A DNA stretch of 64,000 bases from Ptiloglossa arizonensis. Lineage: Eukaryota > Arthropoda > Insecta > Hymenoptera > Colletidae. How positions within the stretch are numbered: position 1 is the first letter of the stretch; every line of letters starts with the position of its first letter. The position numbers and the translations under genes are program-made. Shown here piece after piece: positions 14,451 through 28,000 of this stretch. Where the stretch lies: NCBI RefSeq assembly GCF_051014685.1, contig NW_027478402.1, positions 1,860,001 to 1,924,000 of the forward strand. The letters run 5' to 3'. A model generated the notes under the pieces. That model was given only the letters and a program-made list of their open reading frames with translations, had not been told where the DNA came from and searched no databases.

Positions 14451-15050
14451 AAAGCTTGAGAAACCATCAAAATTTTCGGAATCTGATACTCGAAACCAAT
14501 AACTACTATGGTCTAGGGCGAAAATACACATACCGTTGTAATTGGGCGAGCTTCTGCTTTCAGATGCAACAGGAATTTCTCGCGTTCGTCAATCCGTGCC
14601 CGAGATGTGGGAGCTTGAAGTTGAGGAATGGTTGAGAAACAATCAAAATTTTCGCAAGTCTGATACACGAAACCAATAATTGGAATGGCCTAGGGGAAAA
14701 GTACACACACCGTTGTAATGGGGCGAGCTTCTACATTCAGGTGCAACTGGAATTTCTCGATTTCCTCAATCCGTTCAGGAGATATGGGAGTTTGAAGTTA
14801 AGGAATGGTTGAGAAACCATCAAAATTTTCGCATGTCTGATCCTCGAAACAATTAACTACTATCGCCTAGGGCATAAATACACATACCGTTGTAATCGGG
14901 CGAGTTTCTGTTTCAGATGCAACAGAAATTTCTCGAGTGCGTCAATCCGTTCGCGATATATGGGAGCTTGAAGTTAAGGAACGGTTGAGAATCAATCAAA
15001 ATTTTCGCAAGTCTGATACTCGAAACCAATAACTGGAATGGCCTAGGGGA
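14451..15050 (+). repeat. Satellite sub-block duplicated from 3710 bp upstream, copy 2
   Basis: Second copy of the AAAGCTTGAG / GTGCCCGAGATG / GTGCGTCAATCC monomer series found at 10741-11340. The opening monomers of the window (1-330, with the CTCGATTTCCTCAATCC variant) also recur at about 12385-12710 and 14140-14290, so this 10-15 kb stretch is a mosaic of shuffled multi-monomer blocks. Confidence 0.75.
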
Positions 15051-18000
15051 AAAGTACACATACCGTTGTAATCGGGCGGGTTTCTGCTTTCAGATGCAAC
15101 CGGAATTTCTCGAGTTCGTCAATCCGCTCGCGAGATATGGGAGCTTGAAGTTAAGGAATGGTTGAGAACTCATCAAAATTTGCGGAATCTGATACTCGGA
15201 ACCATTAACTACTATGGTCTAGGGCAAAAATACACATACCGTTGTAATCGGGCGAGTTTCTGCTTTCAGATGCAACAGGATTTTCTCGAGTTCGTCAATC
15301 CGTTCGCGAGATATGCGAGTTTGAAATTAAGGAATGGTTGAGAAACCATCAAAATTTTCGGAATCTGATACTCGAAACCAATAACTACTATGGTCTAGGG
15401 CAAAAATGCACATACCGTTGTAATAGGGCGAGTTTCTGCTTTCAGATGCAACGGGAATTTCTCGAGTTCGTCAATCCTTTCGCGAGATATGCGAGTTTGA
15501 AATTAAGGAATGGTTGAGAAGCCATCCAAATTTTCGCAAGTCTGATATTCGAAACCAATAACTACAATGGCCGAGGGGAAAAATACACATACCGTTGTAA
15601 TCGGGCGAGTTTCTACTTTCAGATGCAACAGGAATTTCCCGATTTCCCCAATCCGTTCGCGAGATATGGGAATTTGAAGTTAAGGAATGGATGAGAAACC
15701 ATAAAAATTTTCGCGAGTCTGATACTCGATATCAGTAACTACTATGGCCTAGGGCAAAAATACAAATACCGTTGTAATCGGGCGAGTTTCTGCTTTCAGA
15801 TGCAACAGGAATTTCTCGAGTTCGTCCATCCGTTCGCGTGATATGGGAGTTTGAACTTAAGGAATTGTTGAGAAACCATCAAAATTTTCGCAAATCTGAT
15901 ACTCGAAAACAATAACTGGAATGGCCTAGGGGAAAAGTACACACACCATTGTAATCGGGCAAGTTTCTACCTTCAGATGCAACAGCAATTTCTCGAGTTC
16001 GTCGATCCGTTCGCGAGATATGGGAGTTTGAAGTTAAGGAATGGTTGAGAAATCATCAAAATTTTCGGAATCTGGTACTCCAAACCATTAACTACTATGG
16101 TCTAGGGCAAAAATACACATACCGTTGTAATCGGGCGAGTTTCTGCTTTCAGATGCAACAGGAATTTCTCGAGTTCGTCAATCCGTTCGCGATATATGGG
16201 AGTTTGAAGTTATGGAATGGTTGAGAAACCATCAAAATTTTCGCAAGTCTGATACTCGAAACCAATAACTACTATGGCCTAGGGCAAAAATACACATACC
16301 GTTGTAATCGGGCGAGTTTCTAATTTCAGATGCAACAGGAGTTTCTCGAGTCCGTCAATCCGTTCGCGAGATATGGGAGTTTGAAGTTATGGAACTGTTG
16401 TGAAACCACCAAAACTTTCGCAGCTCTGATACTCGAAACCAATAACTGGAATGGCGTAGGGGAGAAATACACACACCACTGTAATCGGGCAAGTCTCTGC
16501 TTTCAGATGCAACAGGAATTTCTCGAGTTCGTCAATCCGTTCGCGAGATATGCGAGTTTGAAATTAACGAATGGTTGAGAAACCATCAAAATATTCGCAA
16601 GTCTGATACTCGAAACGAATAACTGGAATGGCCTAGGGGAAAAGTACACACACCATTGTAATCGGGCGAGTTTCTACTTTCAGATGCAACAGGAATTTCT
16701 CGAGTCCGTCAATCCGTTCGCGAGACATGGGAGTTTGAAGTTATGGAATGGTTGAGAAACCATCAAAATTTTCGCAAGTCTGATACTAGAAACGAATAAC
16801 TACTATGGCCTAGGGCAAAAATACACATACCATTGTAAACGGGCGAGTTTCTGCTTTCAGATGCAACAGGAATTTCTCGAGTCCGTCAATCCGTTCGCGC
16901 GATATTGGAGTTTGAAGTTAAGGAATGGTTGAGAAACCATCAAAATTTTCGCAAGTCTGATACTCGCGACCAATAACTGGAATGGCCTAGGGGAAAAGTA
17001 CACACACCACTATAATCGGACAAGTTTCTACTTTCAGATGCAATAGGTATTTCTCGAGTTCGTCAATCCGTTCGCGAGATATGGGAGTTTGAATTTAAGG
17101 AATGGTTGGGAAACCATCAAAATTTTCGCAAGTCTGATACTAGAAACCAATAACTACTATGGCCTAGGGCAAAAATACACATACCATTGTAAACGGGCGA
17201 GTTTCTGCTTTCAGATGCAACAGGAATTTCTCGAGTTCGTCAATCCGTTCGCGAGATATGGGAGTTTGAAATTAACGAATGGTTGAGAAACCATCAAAAT
17301 ATTCGCAAGTCTGATACTCGAAACGAATAACTGGAATGGCCTAGGGGAAAAGTACACACACCATTGTAATCGGGCGAGTTTCTACTTTCAGATGCAACAG
17401 GAATTTCTCGAGTCCGTCAATCCGTTCGCGCGATATGGGAGTTTGAAGTTAAGGAATGGTTGAGAAACCATCAAAATTTTCGCAAGTCTGATACTCGCGA
17501 CCAATAACTGGAATGGCCAAGGGGAAAAGTACATACGCCATTGCAATCGGGCGAGTTTCCACTTTCAGATGCAACAGGAATTTCTCGAGTTCGTCCTTCC
17601 GTTCGCGAGATATGGGTGTTTGAATTCAAGGAGTGGTTGGGAAACCATCAAAATTTTCGCTGATCTGATAGTCGAAACCAATAACTGGAATGGCCTAGGG
17701 CAAAAGTACTCGCACCATTATAATTGGGCGAATTTCTACTTTCACATGCAACAGGAATTTCTCGAGTTCGCCAATCCGTTCGCGAGGTATCGGAGTTTGA
17801 AGTTAAGGAATGGTTGAGAGTCCATTAAAATTTTCGCAAGTCTGATACTTGAAACCAATAACTGGAATGGCCTAGGGGAAAAGTACACACACCATTGTAA
17901 TCGGGCGAGTTTCTACCTTCAGATGCAACAGGAATTTCTCGAGTTCGTGAATCCGTTCGCGAGATATGGGAGCTTCAAGTTAAGGAATGGTTGAGAAACC

Positions 18001-21000
18001 ATCAAAGTTTTCGCAAGTCTTATACTCGAAACCAATAACTACTATGGCCTAGGGCAAAAATGCACATACCGTTGTAATCGGGCGAGTTTCGGTTTTCAGA
18101 TGCAACCGGAATTTCTCCAGTTCGTCAATCCGTTCGCGAGATATGGGAGTTTGAGGTTAAGGAATGGTTGAGAAACCATCCAAATTTTCGCAAGTCTGAT
18201 ACTCGAAACCAATAACTACTATGGCCTAGGGCAAAAATACACATACCGTTGTAATCGGGCGAGTTTCAGGTTTCAGATGCAGGAGGAATTTCTCGAGTTC
18301 GTCAATCCGTTCGCGAGATATGGGAGTTTGAAATTAACGAATGGTTGAGAAACCATCAAAATATTCGCAAGTCTGATACTCGAAACCAATAACTACTATG
18401 GCCTAGGGCAAAAATACACATACCGTTGTAATCGGGCGAGTTTCTACTTTCAGATGCAACAGGAATTTCTCGAGTCCGTCAATCCGTTCGCGAGATATGG
18501 GAGTTTGAAGTTATGGAATGGTTGAGAAACCATCAAAATTTTCGCTGGTCTGATAGTCGAAACCAATAACTGGAATGGCCTAGGGCAAAAGTACACGCAC
18601 CATTGTAATCGGGCAAGTTTCTACTTTCAGATGCAACAGGAATTTCTCGAGTTCGTCAATCCGTTCGCGAGATATGCGAGTTTGGAATTAACGAATGGTT
18701 GAGAAACCATCAAAATATTCGCAAGTCTGATACTCGAAACCAATAACTACTATGGCCTAGGGCAAAAATACACATACCGTTGTAATCGGGCGAGTTTCTA
18801 CTTTCAGATGCAACAGGAATTTCTCGAGTCCGTCAATCCGTTCGCGAGATATGGGAGTTTGAAGTTATGGAATGGTTGAGAAACCATCAAAATTTTCGCA
18901 AGTCTGATACTAGAAACCAATAACTACTATGGCCTAGGGCAAAAATACACATACCATTGTAAACGGGCGAGTTTCTGCTTTCAGATGCAACAGGAATTTC
19001 TCGAGTCCGTCAATCCGTTCGCGCGATATGGGAGTTTGAAGTTAAGGAATGGTTGAGAAACCATCAAAATTTTCGCAAGTCTGATACTCGCGACCAATAA
19101 CTGGAATGGCCTAGGGGAAAAGTACACACACCAATGTAATCGGGCAAGTTTCTACTTTCAGATGCAACAGGTATTTCTCGAGTTCGTCAATCCGTTCGCG
19201 AGATATGGGAGTTTGAAGTTAAGGACTGGTTGAGAAACCATCAAAATTTTCGCAAGTCTGATACTAGAAACCAATAACTACTATGGCCTAGGGCAAAAAT
19301 ACACATACCGTTGTAAACGGGCGAGTTTCTGCTTTCAGATGCAACAGGAATTTCTCGAGTTCGTCCATCCGTTCGCGAGATATGGGAGTTTGAAATTAAG
19401 GAATGGTTGGGAAACCATCAAAATTTTCGCAAGTCTGATACTAGAAACCAATAACTACTATGGCCTAGGGCAAAAATACACATACCGTTGTAAACGGGCG
19501 AGTTTCTGCTTTCAGATGCAACAGGAATTTCTCGAGTTCGTCCATCCGTTCGCGAGATATGGGAGTTTGAAATTAAGGAATGGTTGAGAAACCATCAAAA
19601 TTTTCGGAATCTGATACTGGGAACCATTAACTACTATGGTCTAGGGCAAAAATACACATACCGTTGTAATCGGGCGAGTTTCTGCTTTCAGATGCAACAG
19701 GAATTTCTGGAGTTCGTCAATCCGTTCGCGAGGTATGCGAGTTTGAAATTAAGGAATGGTTGAGAAACGATCAAAATTTTCGCAAGTCTGATACTGGAAA
19801 ACATTAACCACAATGGCCTAGGGATAAAAATTCACATACCGTTGTAATCGGGCGTGTTTCTACTTTCAGATGCAGTCGGAATTTCTCGATTTCGTCAATC
19901 CGCTCGCGAGATATGGGAGTTTGACGTTAAGGAATGGTCGAGAAACCATCAAAATTTTCGCAAATCTGATACTCGAAACCGATAACTGGAATGGCATAGG
20001 GGAAATGTACACACACCATTGTAATCGGGCAAGTTTCTACCTTCAGATGCAACAGCAATTTCTCGAGTTCGTCAATCCGTTCGCGTGATATGGGAGTTTG
20101 AAGTTAAGGAATGGTTGAGAAATCATCAAAATTTTCGGAATCTGGTACTCTAAACCATTAACTACTGTGGTCTAGGGCAAAAATACACATACCGTTGTAA
20201 TCGGGCGAGTTTCTGCTTTCAGATGCAACAGGAATTTCTGGAGTTCGTCAATCCGTTCGCGAGATATGCGAGTTTGAAATTAAGGAATGGTTGAGAAACC
20301 ATCAAATTTATCGTAAGTCTGATACTCGAAACGAATAACTGGAATGGCCTAGGGGAAAAATACAAATACCGTTGTAATCGGGCGAGTTTCTATTTTCAGA
20401 TGCAACAGGAATTTCTCGAGTTCGTCAATCCGTTCGCGATATATGGGAGTTTGAAGTTATGGAATGGTTGAGAAACCATCAAAATTTTCGCAAGTCTGAT
20501 ACTAGAAACCAATAACTACTATGGCCTAGGGCAAAAATACACCTTCCATTGTAAACGGGCGAGTTTATGCTTTCAGATGCAACAGGAATTTCTCGAGTTC
20601 GTCAATCTGTTCGCGAGATATGGGGGTTTGAATTTATGGAATGGTTGAGAAACCATCAAAATTTTCGCAAGTCTGATACTCGAAACCAATAACTACTATG
20701 GCCTAGGGCAAAAATACACATACCGTTGTAATCGGGCGAGTTTCTAATTTCAGATGCAACAGGAATTTCTCGAGTCCGTCAATCCGTTCGCGAGATATGG
20801 GAGTTTGAAGTTATGGAACTGTTGTGAAACCACCAAAACTTTCGCAGCTCTGATACTCGAAACCAATAACTGGAATGGCGTAGGGGAGAAATACACATAC
20901 CGTTGAAATCGGGCGAGTTTCTGCTTTCAGATGCAACAGGAATTTCTCGAGTTCGTCAATCCGTTCGCGAGATATGCGAGTTTGAAATTAAGGAATGGTT

Positions 21001-22089
21001 GAGAAACGATCAAAATTTTCGTAAGTCTGATACTTGAAACCAATAACTACAATGGCCTAGGGGAAAAATTCACATACCGTTGTAATCGGGCGAGTTTCTA
21101 CTTTCAGATGCAATCGGAATTTCTGGAGTTCGTCAATCCGTTCGCGAGATATGCGAGTTTGAAATTAACGAATGGTTGAGAAACCATCAAAATATTCGCA
21201 AGTCTGATACTCGAAACGAATAACTGGAATGGCCTAGGGGAAAAGTACACACACCATTGTAATCGGGCGAGTTTCTAGTTTCAGATGCAACAGGAATTTC
21301 TCGAGTCCGTCAATCCGTTCGCGAGACATGGGAGTTTGAAGTTATGGAATGGTTGAGAAACCATCAAAATTTTCGCAAGTCTGATACTAGAAACCAATAA
21401 CTACTATGGCCTAGGGCAAAAATAAACATACCATTGTAAACGGGCGAGTTTCTACTTTCAGATGCAATCGGAATTTCTGGAGTTCGTCAATCCGTTCGCG
21501 AGAAATGCGAGTTTGAAATTAACGAATGGTTGAGAAACCATCAAAATATTCGCAAGTCTGATACTCGAAACGAATAACTGGAATGGCCTAGGGGAAAAGT
21601 ACACACACCATTGTAATCGGGCGAGTTTCTAGTTTCAGATGCAACAGGAATTTCTCGAGTCCGTCAATCCGTTCGCGAGACATGGGAGTTTGAAGTTATG
21701 GAATGGTTGAGAAACCATCAAAATTTTCGCAAGTCTGATACTCGCAACCAATAACTGGAATGGTCTAGGGGAAAAGTACACACACCACTATAATCGGGCA
21801 AGTTTCTACTTTCAGATGCAACAGGTATTTCTCGAGTTCGTCAATCCGTTCGCGAGATATGGGAGTTTGAATTTAAGGAATGGTTGGGAAACCATCAAAA
21901 TTTTCGCAAGTCTGATACTCGAAACAAATAACTACAATGGCCTAGGGGAAAAATGCACATACCGTTCTAATCGGGAGAGTTTCTGCTTTCAGACGCAACA
22001 GAAATTTTTCGAATTCGTCAATCCGTTCGCCAAATATCGGAGTTTGGGGAAAGAGATGGTTGAGATACCATCAAAATCTTCGCAAGTCT

Positions 22090-23327
22090 GATACTCGAAA
22101 CAAATAACTACAAGGGCCTAGGGGAAAAATACACATACCTTTGTAATCGCGCGAGATTCTACTCTCAGCTGCAACAGAAATTTTTCGGATTCGGCAATCC
22201 GTTCGCGAAATATTGCAGCTTGAAGTTAAGGAATGTTTGAAAACCATCAAAATTTTCGCAATTCTGATGCTAGAAACGAAGAACTGGAATGGCCTAGGGG
22301 AAAAGTACCCACACCATTGTAATCGGGCGAGTTTCTGCTTGCAGATGTAACAGGAATTTCTCGAGTTCGTCAATCCGTTCGCGAGGTATGGGAGTTTGAA
22401 GTTAAGGAATGGTTGAGAAACCATCAAAATTTTCGCAATTCTGATGCTAGAAACGAAAAACTGGAATGGCCTAGGGGAAAAGTACACACACCATTGTAAT
22501 CGGGCGAGTTTCTGCTTTCAGATGCAACAGGAATTTCTCGAGTTCGTCAATCCTTTCGCGAGATATGGGAGTTTGAAGTTAAGGAATGGTTGAGGAACCA
22601 TCAAAATTTTCGCAAGGCTGATACTCGAAACCAATAACTACAAAGGCCTAGGGGAAAAATACACATACCTTTGTAATCGGGCGAGTTTCTACTTTCAGAC
22701 GCAACAGGAATTTTTCGAGTTAGTCTATTCGTTCGCGAGATGTGGGAGTTTGAAGTTAAGGAATGGTTGAGAATCCATCTAAATTTTCGCAAGTCTGATA
22801 CTCGAAACCAATAACTACAGTGACCTAGGGGAAAAATACACATACCTTTGTAATCGGGCGAGTTTCTACTTTCAGATGCAACAGGAATTTCTCGAGTTCG
22901 TCAATCCGTTCGCGAAATATCGGAGTTTGGAATTAAGGAATGGTTGAGAAATCATCAAAATTTTCGCAATTCTGATACTCGAAACCAATAACTGGAATGT
23001 CCTAGGGGAAAAGTTCACACACCATTGTAATCTGGCGAGTTTCTACTTTCAGATGCAGCAGGAATTTCTCGAGTTCGTCAATCCGTTCGCGAGATATGGG
23101 AGTTTGTAGTTAAGGAATGATTGAGAAACCATCAAAATTTTCACAATTCTGGTACTCGAAACCAATAACTGGAATGGCCTAGGCGAAAAGTACACACACC
23201 ATTGTAATGGGGCGAGTTTCTACTTTCAGATGCAACAGGAATTTCTCCAGTTCGTCAATCCGTTCGCGAGATATGGGAGTTTGAAGTTAAGGAATGGTTG
23301 AGAATCCATAAAAATTTTCGCAATTCT
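22090..23327 (+). repeat. Higher-order satellite repeat (1238 bp, 7-mer), copy 1
   Basis: Seven monomers of a distinct subfamily, marked by ACATACCTTTGTAATCG, CGCGCGAGATTC, CTTGCAGATGTAACAGG and TGATGCTAGAAACGAA variants. The whole block is repeated immediately downstream with offset 1238 bp. Part of the same block occurs a third time near 30240-31270. Confidence 0.88.
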
Positions 23328-24565
23328 GATACTCGAAACAAATAACTACAAGGGCCTAGGGGAAAAATACACATACCTTTGTAATCGCGCGAGATTCTAC
23401 TCTCAGCTGCAACAGAAATTTTTCGGATTCGGCAATCCGTTCGCGAAATATTGCAGCTTGAAGTTAAGGAATGTTTGAAAACCATCAAAATTTTCGCAAT
23501 TCTGATGCTAGAAACGAAGAACTGGAATGGCCTAGGGGAAAAGTACCCACACCATTGTAATCGGGCGAGTTTCTGCTTGCAGATGTAACAGGAATTTCTC
23601 GAGTTCGTCAATCCGTTCGCGAGGTATGGGAGTTTGAAGTTAAGGAATGGTTGAGAAACCATCAAAATTTTCGCAATTCTGATGCTAGAAACGAAAAACT
23701 GGAATGGCCTAGGGGAAAAGTACACACACCATTGTAATCGGGCGAGTTTCTGCTTTCAGATGCAACAGGAATTTCTCGAGTTCGTCAATCCTTTCGCGAG
23801 ATATGGGAGTTTGAAGTTAAGGAATGGTTGAGGAACCATCAAAATTTTCGCAAGGCTGATACTCGAAACCAATAACTACAAAGGCCTAGGGGAAAAATAC
23901 ACATACCTTTGTAATCGGGCGAGTTTCTACTTTCAGACGCAACAGGAATTTTTCGAGTTAGTCTATTCGTTCGCGAGATGTGGGAGTTTGAAGTTAAGGA
24001 ATGGTTGAGAATCCATCTAAATTTTCGCAAGTCTGATACTCGAAACCAATAACTACAGTGACCTAGGGGAAAAATACACATACCTTTGTAATCGGGCGAG
24101 TTTCTACTTTCAGATGCAACAGGAATTTCTCGAGTTCGTCAATCCGTTCGCGAAATATCGGAGTTTGGAATTAAGGAATGGTTGAGAAATCATCAAAATT
24201 TTCGCAATTCTGATACTCGAAACCAATAACTGGAATGTCCTAGGGGAAAAGTTCACACACCATTGTAATCTGGCGAGTTTCTACTTTCAGATGCAGCAGG
24301 AATTTCTCGAGTTCGTCAATCCGTTCGCGAGATATGGGAGTTTGTAGTTAAGGAATGATTGAGAAACCATCAAAATTTTCACAATTCTGGTACTCGAAAC
24401 CAATAACTGGAATGGCCTAGGCGAAAAGTACACACACCATTGTAATGGGGCGAGTTTCTACTTTCAGATGCAACAGGAATTTCTCCAGTTCGTCAATCCG
24501 TTCGCGAGATATGGGAGTTTGAAGTTAAGGAATGGTTGAGAATCCATAAAAATTTTCGCAATTCT
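23328..24565 (+). repeat. Higher-order satellite repeat (1238 bp, 7-mer), copy 2
   Basis: Direct tandem repeat of 22090-23327 with the same private variants in the same order (for example CTACAGTGACC near 22815 and 24053). It looks nearly identical by eye, indicating a very recent unequal exchange or an assembly duplication. Confidence 0.88.
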
Positions 24566-25030
24566 GATACTCGAAACCAATAACTACAATGGCCTAGGGG
24601 AAAAATGCACATACCGTTCTAATCGGGAGAGTTTCTGCTTTCAGACGCAACAGAAATTTTTCGAATTCGTCAATCCGTTCGCCAAATATCGGAGTTTGGA
24701 GTTAAGAGATGGTTGAGAAACCATCAAAATTTTCGCAAGTCTGATACTCGAAACCAATAACTGGAATGGCCTAGGGGAAAAGTACACACACCATTGTAGT
24801 CTGGCGAGTTTCTACTTTCAGATGCAGCAGGAATTTCTCGAGTTCGTCAATCCGTTCGCGAGATATGGGAGTTTGTAGTTAAGGAATGGTTGAGAAACCA
24901 TCAAAATTTTCACAATTCTGGTACTCGAAACCAATAACTGGAATGGCCTAGACGAAAAGTACACACACCATTGTAATGGGGCGAGTTTCTACTTTCAGAT
25001 GCAACAGGAATTTCTCGAGTTCGTCAATCC

Positions 25031-25047
25031 GTTCGCGAGATACGGGA
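25031..25047 (+). other. CENP-B-box-like 17-mer (full consensus match) in satellite monomer
   Basis: Second monomer in the left array with GTTCGCGAGATACGGGA, matching all nine fixed positions of the CENP-B box consensus. It lies in a different monomer subfamily from the copy at 12300, so the T-to-C change probably arose independently. Confidence 0.5.
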
Positions 25048-28000
25048 GTTTGAAGTTAAGGAATGGTTGAGAATCCATCAAAATTTTCGCAAGTCTGATA
25101 CTCGAAACCAATAACTACAATGGCCTAGGGGAAAAATGCACATACCGTTCTAATCGGGAGAGTTTCTGCTTTCAGACGCAACAGAAATTTTTCGAATTCG
25201 TCAATCCGTTCGCGAGATATGGGAGTTTGAAGTTAAGGAATGGTTGAGAAACCATCAAAATTTTCGTAAGTCTGATACTCGAAACCAATAACTGGAATGG
25301 CCTAGGGGAAAAATACACATACCTTTGTAATCGGGCGAGTTTCTACTTTCAGATGCAACAGGAATTTCTCGAGTTCGTCAATCCGTTCGCGAAATATCGG
25401 AGTTTGGAATTAAGGGATGGTTGAGAAATCATCAAAATTTTCGCAATTCTGATACTCGAAACCAATAACTGGAATGGCCTAGGGGAAAAGTTCACACACC
25501 ATTGTAATCTGGCGAGTTTCTACTTTCAGATGCAGCAGGAATTTCTCGAGTTCGTCAATCCGTTCGCGAGATATGGGAGTTTGTAGTTAAGGAATGGTTG
25601 AGAAACCATCAAAATTTTCACAATTCTGGTACTCGAAACCAATAACTGGAATGGCCTAGGCGAAAAGTACACACACCATTGTAATGGGGCGAGTTTCTAC
25701 TTTCAGATGCAACAGGAATTTCTCGAGTTCGTCAATCCGTTCGCGAGATATGGGAGCTTGAAGTTAAGGAATGGTTGAGAATCCATAAAAATTTTCGCAA
25801 GTCTGATACTCGAAACCAATAACTACAATGGCCTAGGGGAAAAATGCACATACCGTTCTATTCGGGAGAGTTTCTGCTTTCAGACGCAACAGAAATTTTT
25901 CGAATTCGTCAATCCGTTCGCCAAATATCGGAGTTTGGGGTTAAGAGATGGTTGAGAAACCATCAAAATTTTCGGAATTCTGATACTCGAAACCAATAAC
26001 TGGAATAGCCTAGGGGAAAAGTACTCACACCATTGTAATCTGGCGAGTTTCTACTTTCAGATGCAACAGGAATTTCTCGAGTTCGTCAATCCGTTCGCGA
26101 GATATGGGAGTTTGAAGATAAGGAATGGTTGAGAAACCATCAAAATTTTTGCAAGTCTGATACTAGAAACCAATAACTACTATGGCCTAGGGCAAAAATA
26201 CACATACCATTGTAAACGGGCGAGTTTCTGCTTTCAGATGCAACAGGAATTTCTCGAGTCCGTCAATCCGTTCACGCGATATGGGAGTTTGAAGTTAAGG
26301 AATGGTTGAGAAACCATCAAAATTTTCGCAAGTCTGATACTCGCGACCAATAACTGGAATGGCCAAGGGGAAAAGTACATACGCCATTGTAATCGGGCGA
26401 GTTTCCACTTTCAGATGCAACAGGAATTTCTCGAGTTCGTCCTTCCGTTCGCGAGATATGGGTGTTTGAATTCAAGGAGTGGTTGGGAAACCATCAAAAT
26501 TTTCGCTGGTCTGATTGTCGAAACCAATAACTGGAATGGCCTAGGGCAAAAGTACACGCACCATTATAATTGGGCGAGTTTCTACTTTCACATGCAACAG
26601 GAATTTCTCGAGTTCGCCAATCCGTTCGCGAGGTATCGGAGTTTGAAGTTAAGGAATGGTTGAGAGTCCATTAAAATTTTCGCAAGTCTGATACTTGAAA
26701 CCAATAACTGGAATGGCCTAGGGGAAAAGTACACACACCATTGTAATCGGGCGAGTTTCTACCTTCAGATGCAACAGGAATTTCTCGAGTTCGTGAATCC
26801 GTTCGCGAGATATGGGAGCTTCAAGTTAAGGAATGGTTGAGAAACCATCAAAGTTTTCGCAAGTCTTATACTCGAAACCAATAACTACTATGGCCTAGGG
26901 CAAAAATGCACATACCGTTGTAATCGGGCGAGTTTCTGCTTTCAGATGCAGCAGGAATTTCTCCAGTTCGTCAATCCGTTCGCGATGTATGGGAGTTGGA
27001 AGTTATGGAATGGTTGAGAAACCATCAAAATTTTCGCAAGTCTGATACTAGAAACCAATAACTACTATGCCCTAGGGCAAAAATACACATACCATTGTAA
27101 TCGGGCGAGTTTCTGCTTTCAGATGCAGGAGGAATTTCTCGAGTTCGTCAATCCGTTCGCGAGATATGGGAGTTTGAAGTTAAGGAACGGTTGAGAAGCA
27201 ATCAAAAATTTCGCAAGTCTGATACACGAAACCAATAACTGGAATGGCCTAGAGGAAAAGTACACACACCATTGTAATCGGGCAAGTTTCTACTTTCAGA
27301 TGCAACAGGAATTTCTCGAGTTCGTCAATCCGTTCGCGAGATATGCGAGTTTGAAATTAACGAATGGTTGAGAAACCATCAAAATATTCGCAAGTCTGAT
27401 ACTCGAAACGAATAACTTGAATGGCCTAGGGGAAAAGTGCACACACCATTGTAATCGGACGAGTTTCTACTTTCAGATGCAACAGGAATTTCTCGAGGTC
27501 GTCAATCCGTTCGCGAGATATGGGAGTTTGAGGTTAAGGAATGGTTGAGAAACCATCAAAATTTTCGCAAGTCTGATACTCGAAACCAATAACTACTATG
27601 GCCTAGGGCAAAAATACACATACCGTTGTAATCGGGCGAGTTTCTACTTTCAGATGCAACAGGAATTTCTCGAGTCCGTCAATCCGTTGCGAGATATGGG
27701 AGTTTGAAGTTATGGAATGGTTGAGAAACCATCAAAATTTTCGCAAGTCTGATACTAGAAACCAATAACTACTATGCCCTAGGGCAAAAATACACACACC
27801 ATTGTAAACGGGCGAGTTTCTGCTTTCAGATGCAACAGGAATTTCTCGAGTCCGTCAATCCGTTCGCGCGATATGGGAGTTTGAAGTTAAGGAATGGTTG
27901 AGAAACCATCAAAATTTACGCAAGTCTGATACTCGCGACCAATAACTGGAATGGCCTAGGGGAAAAGTACACACACCACTGTAATTGGGCAAGTTTCTAC

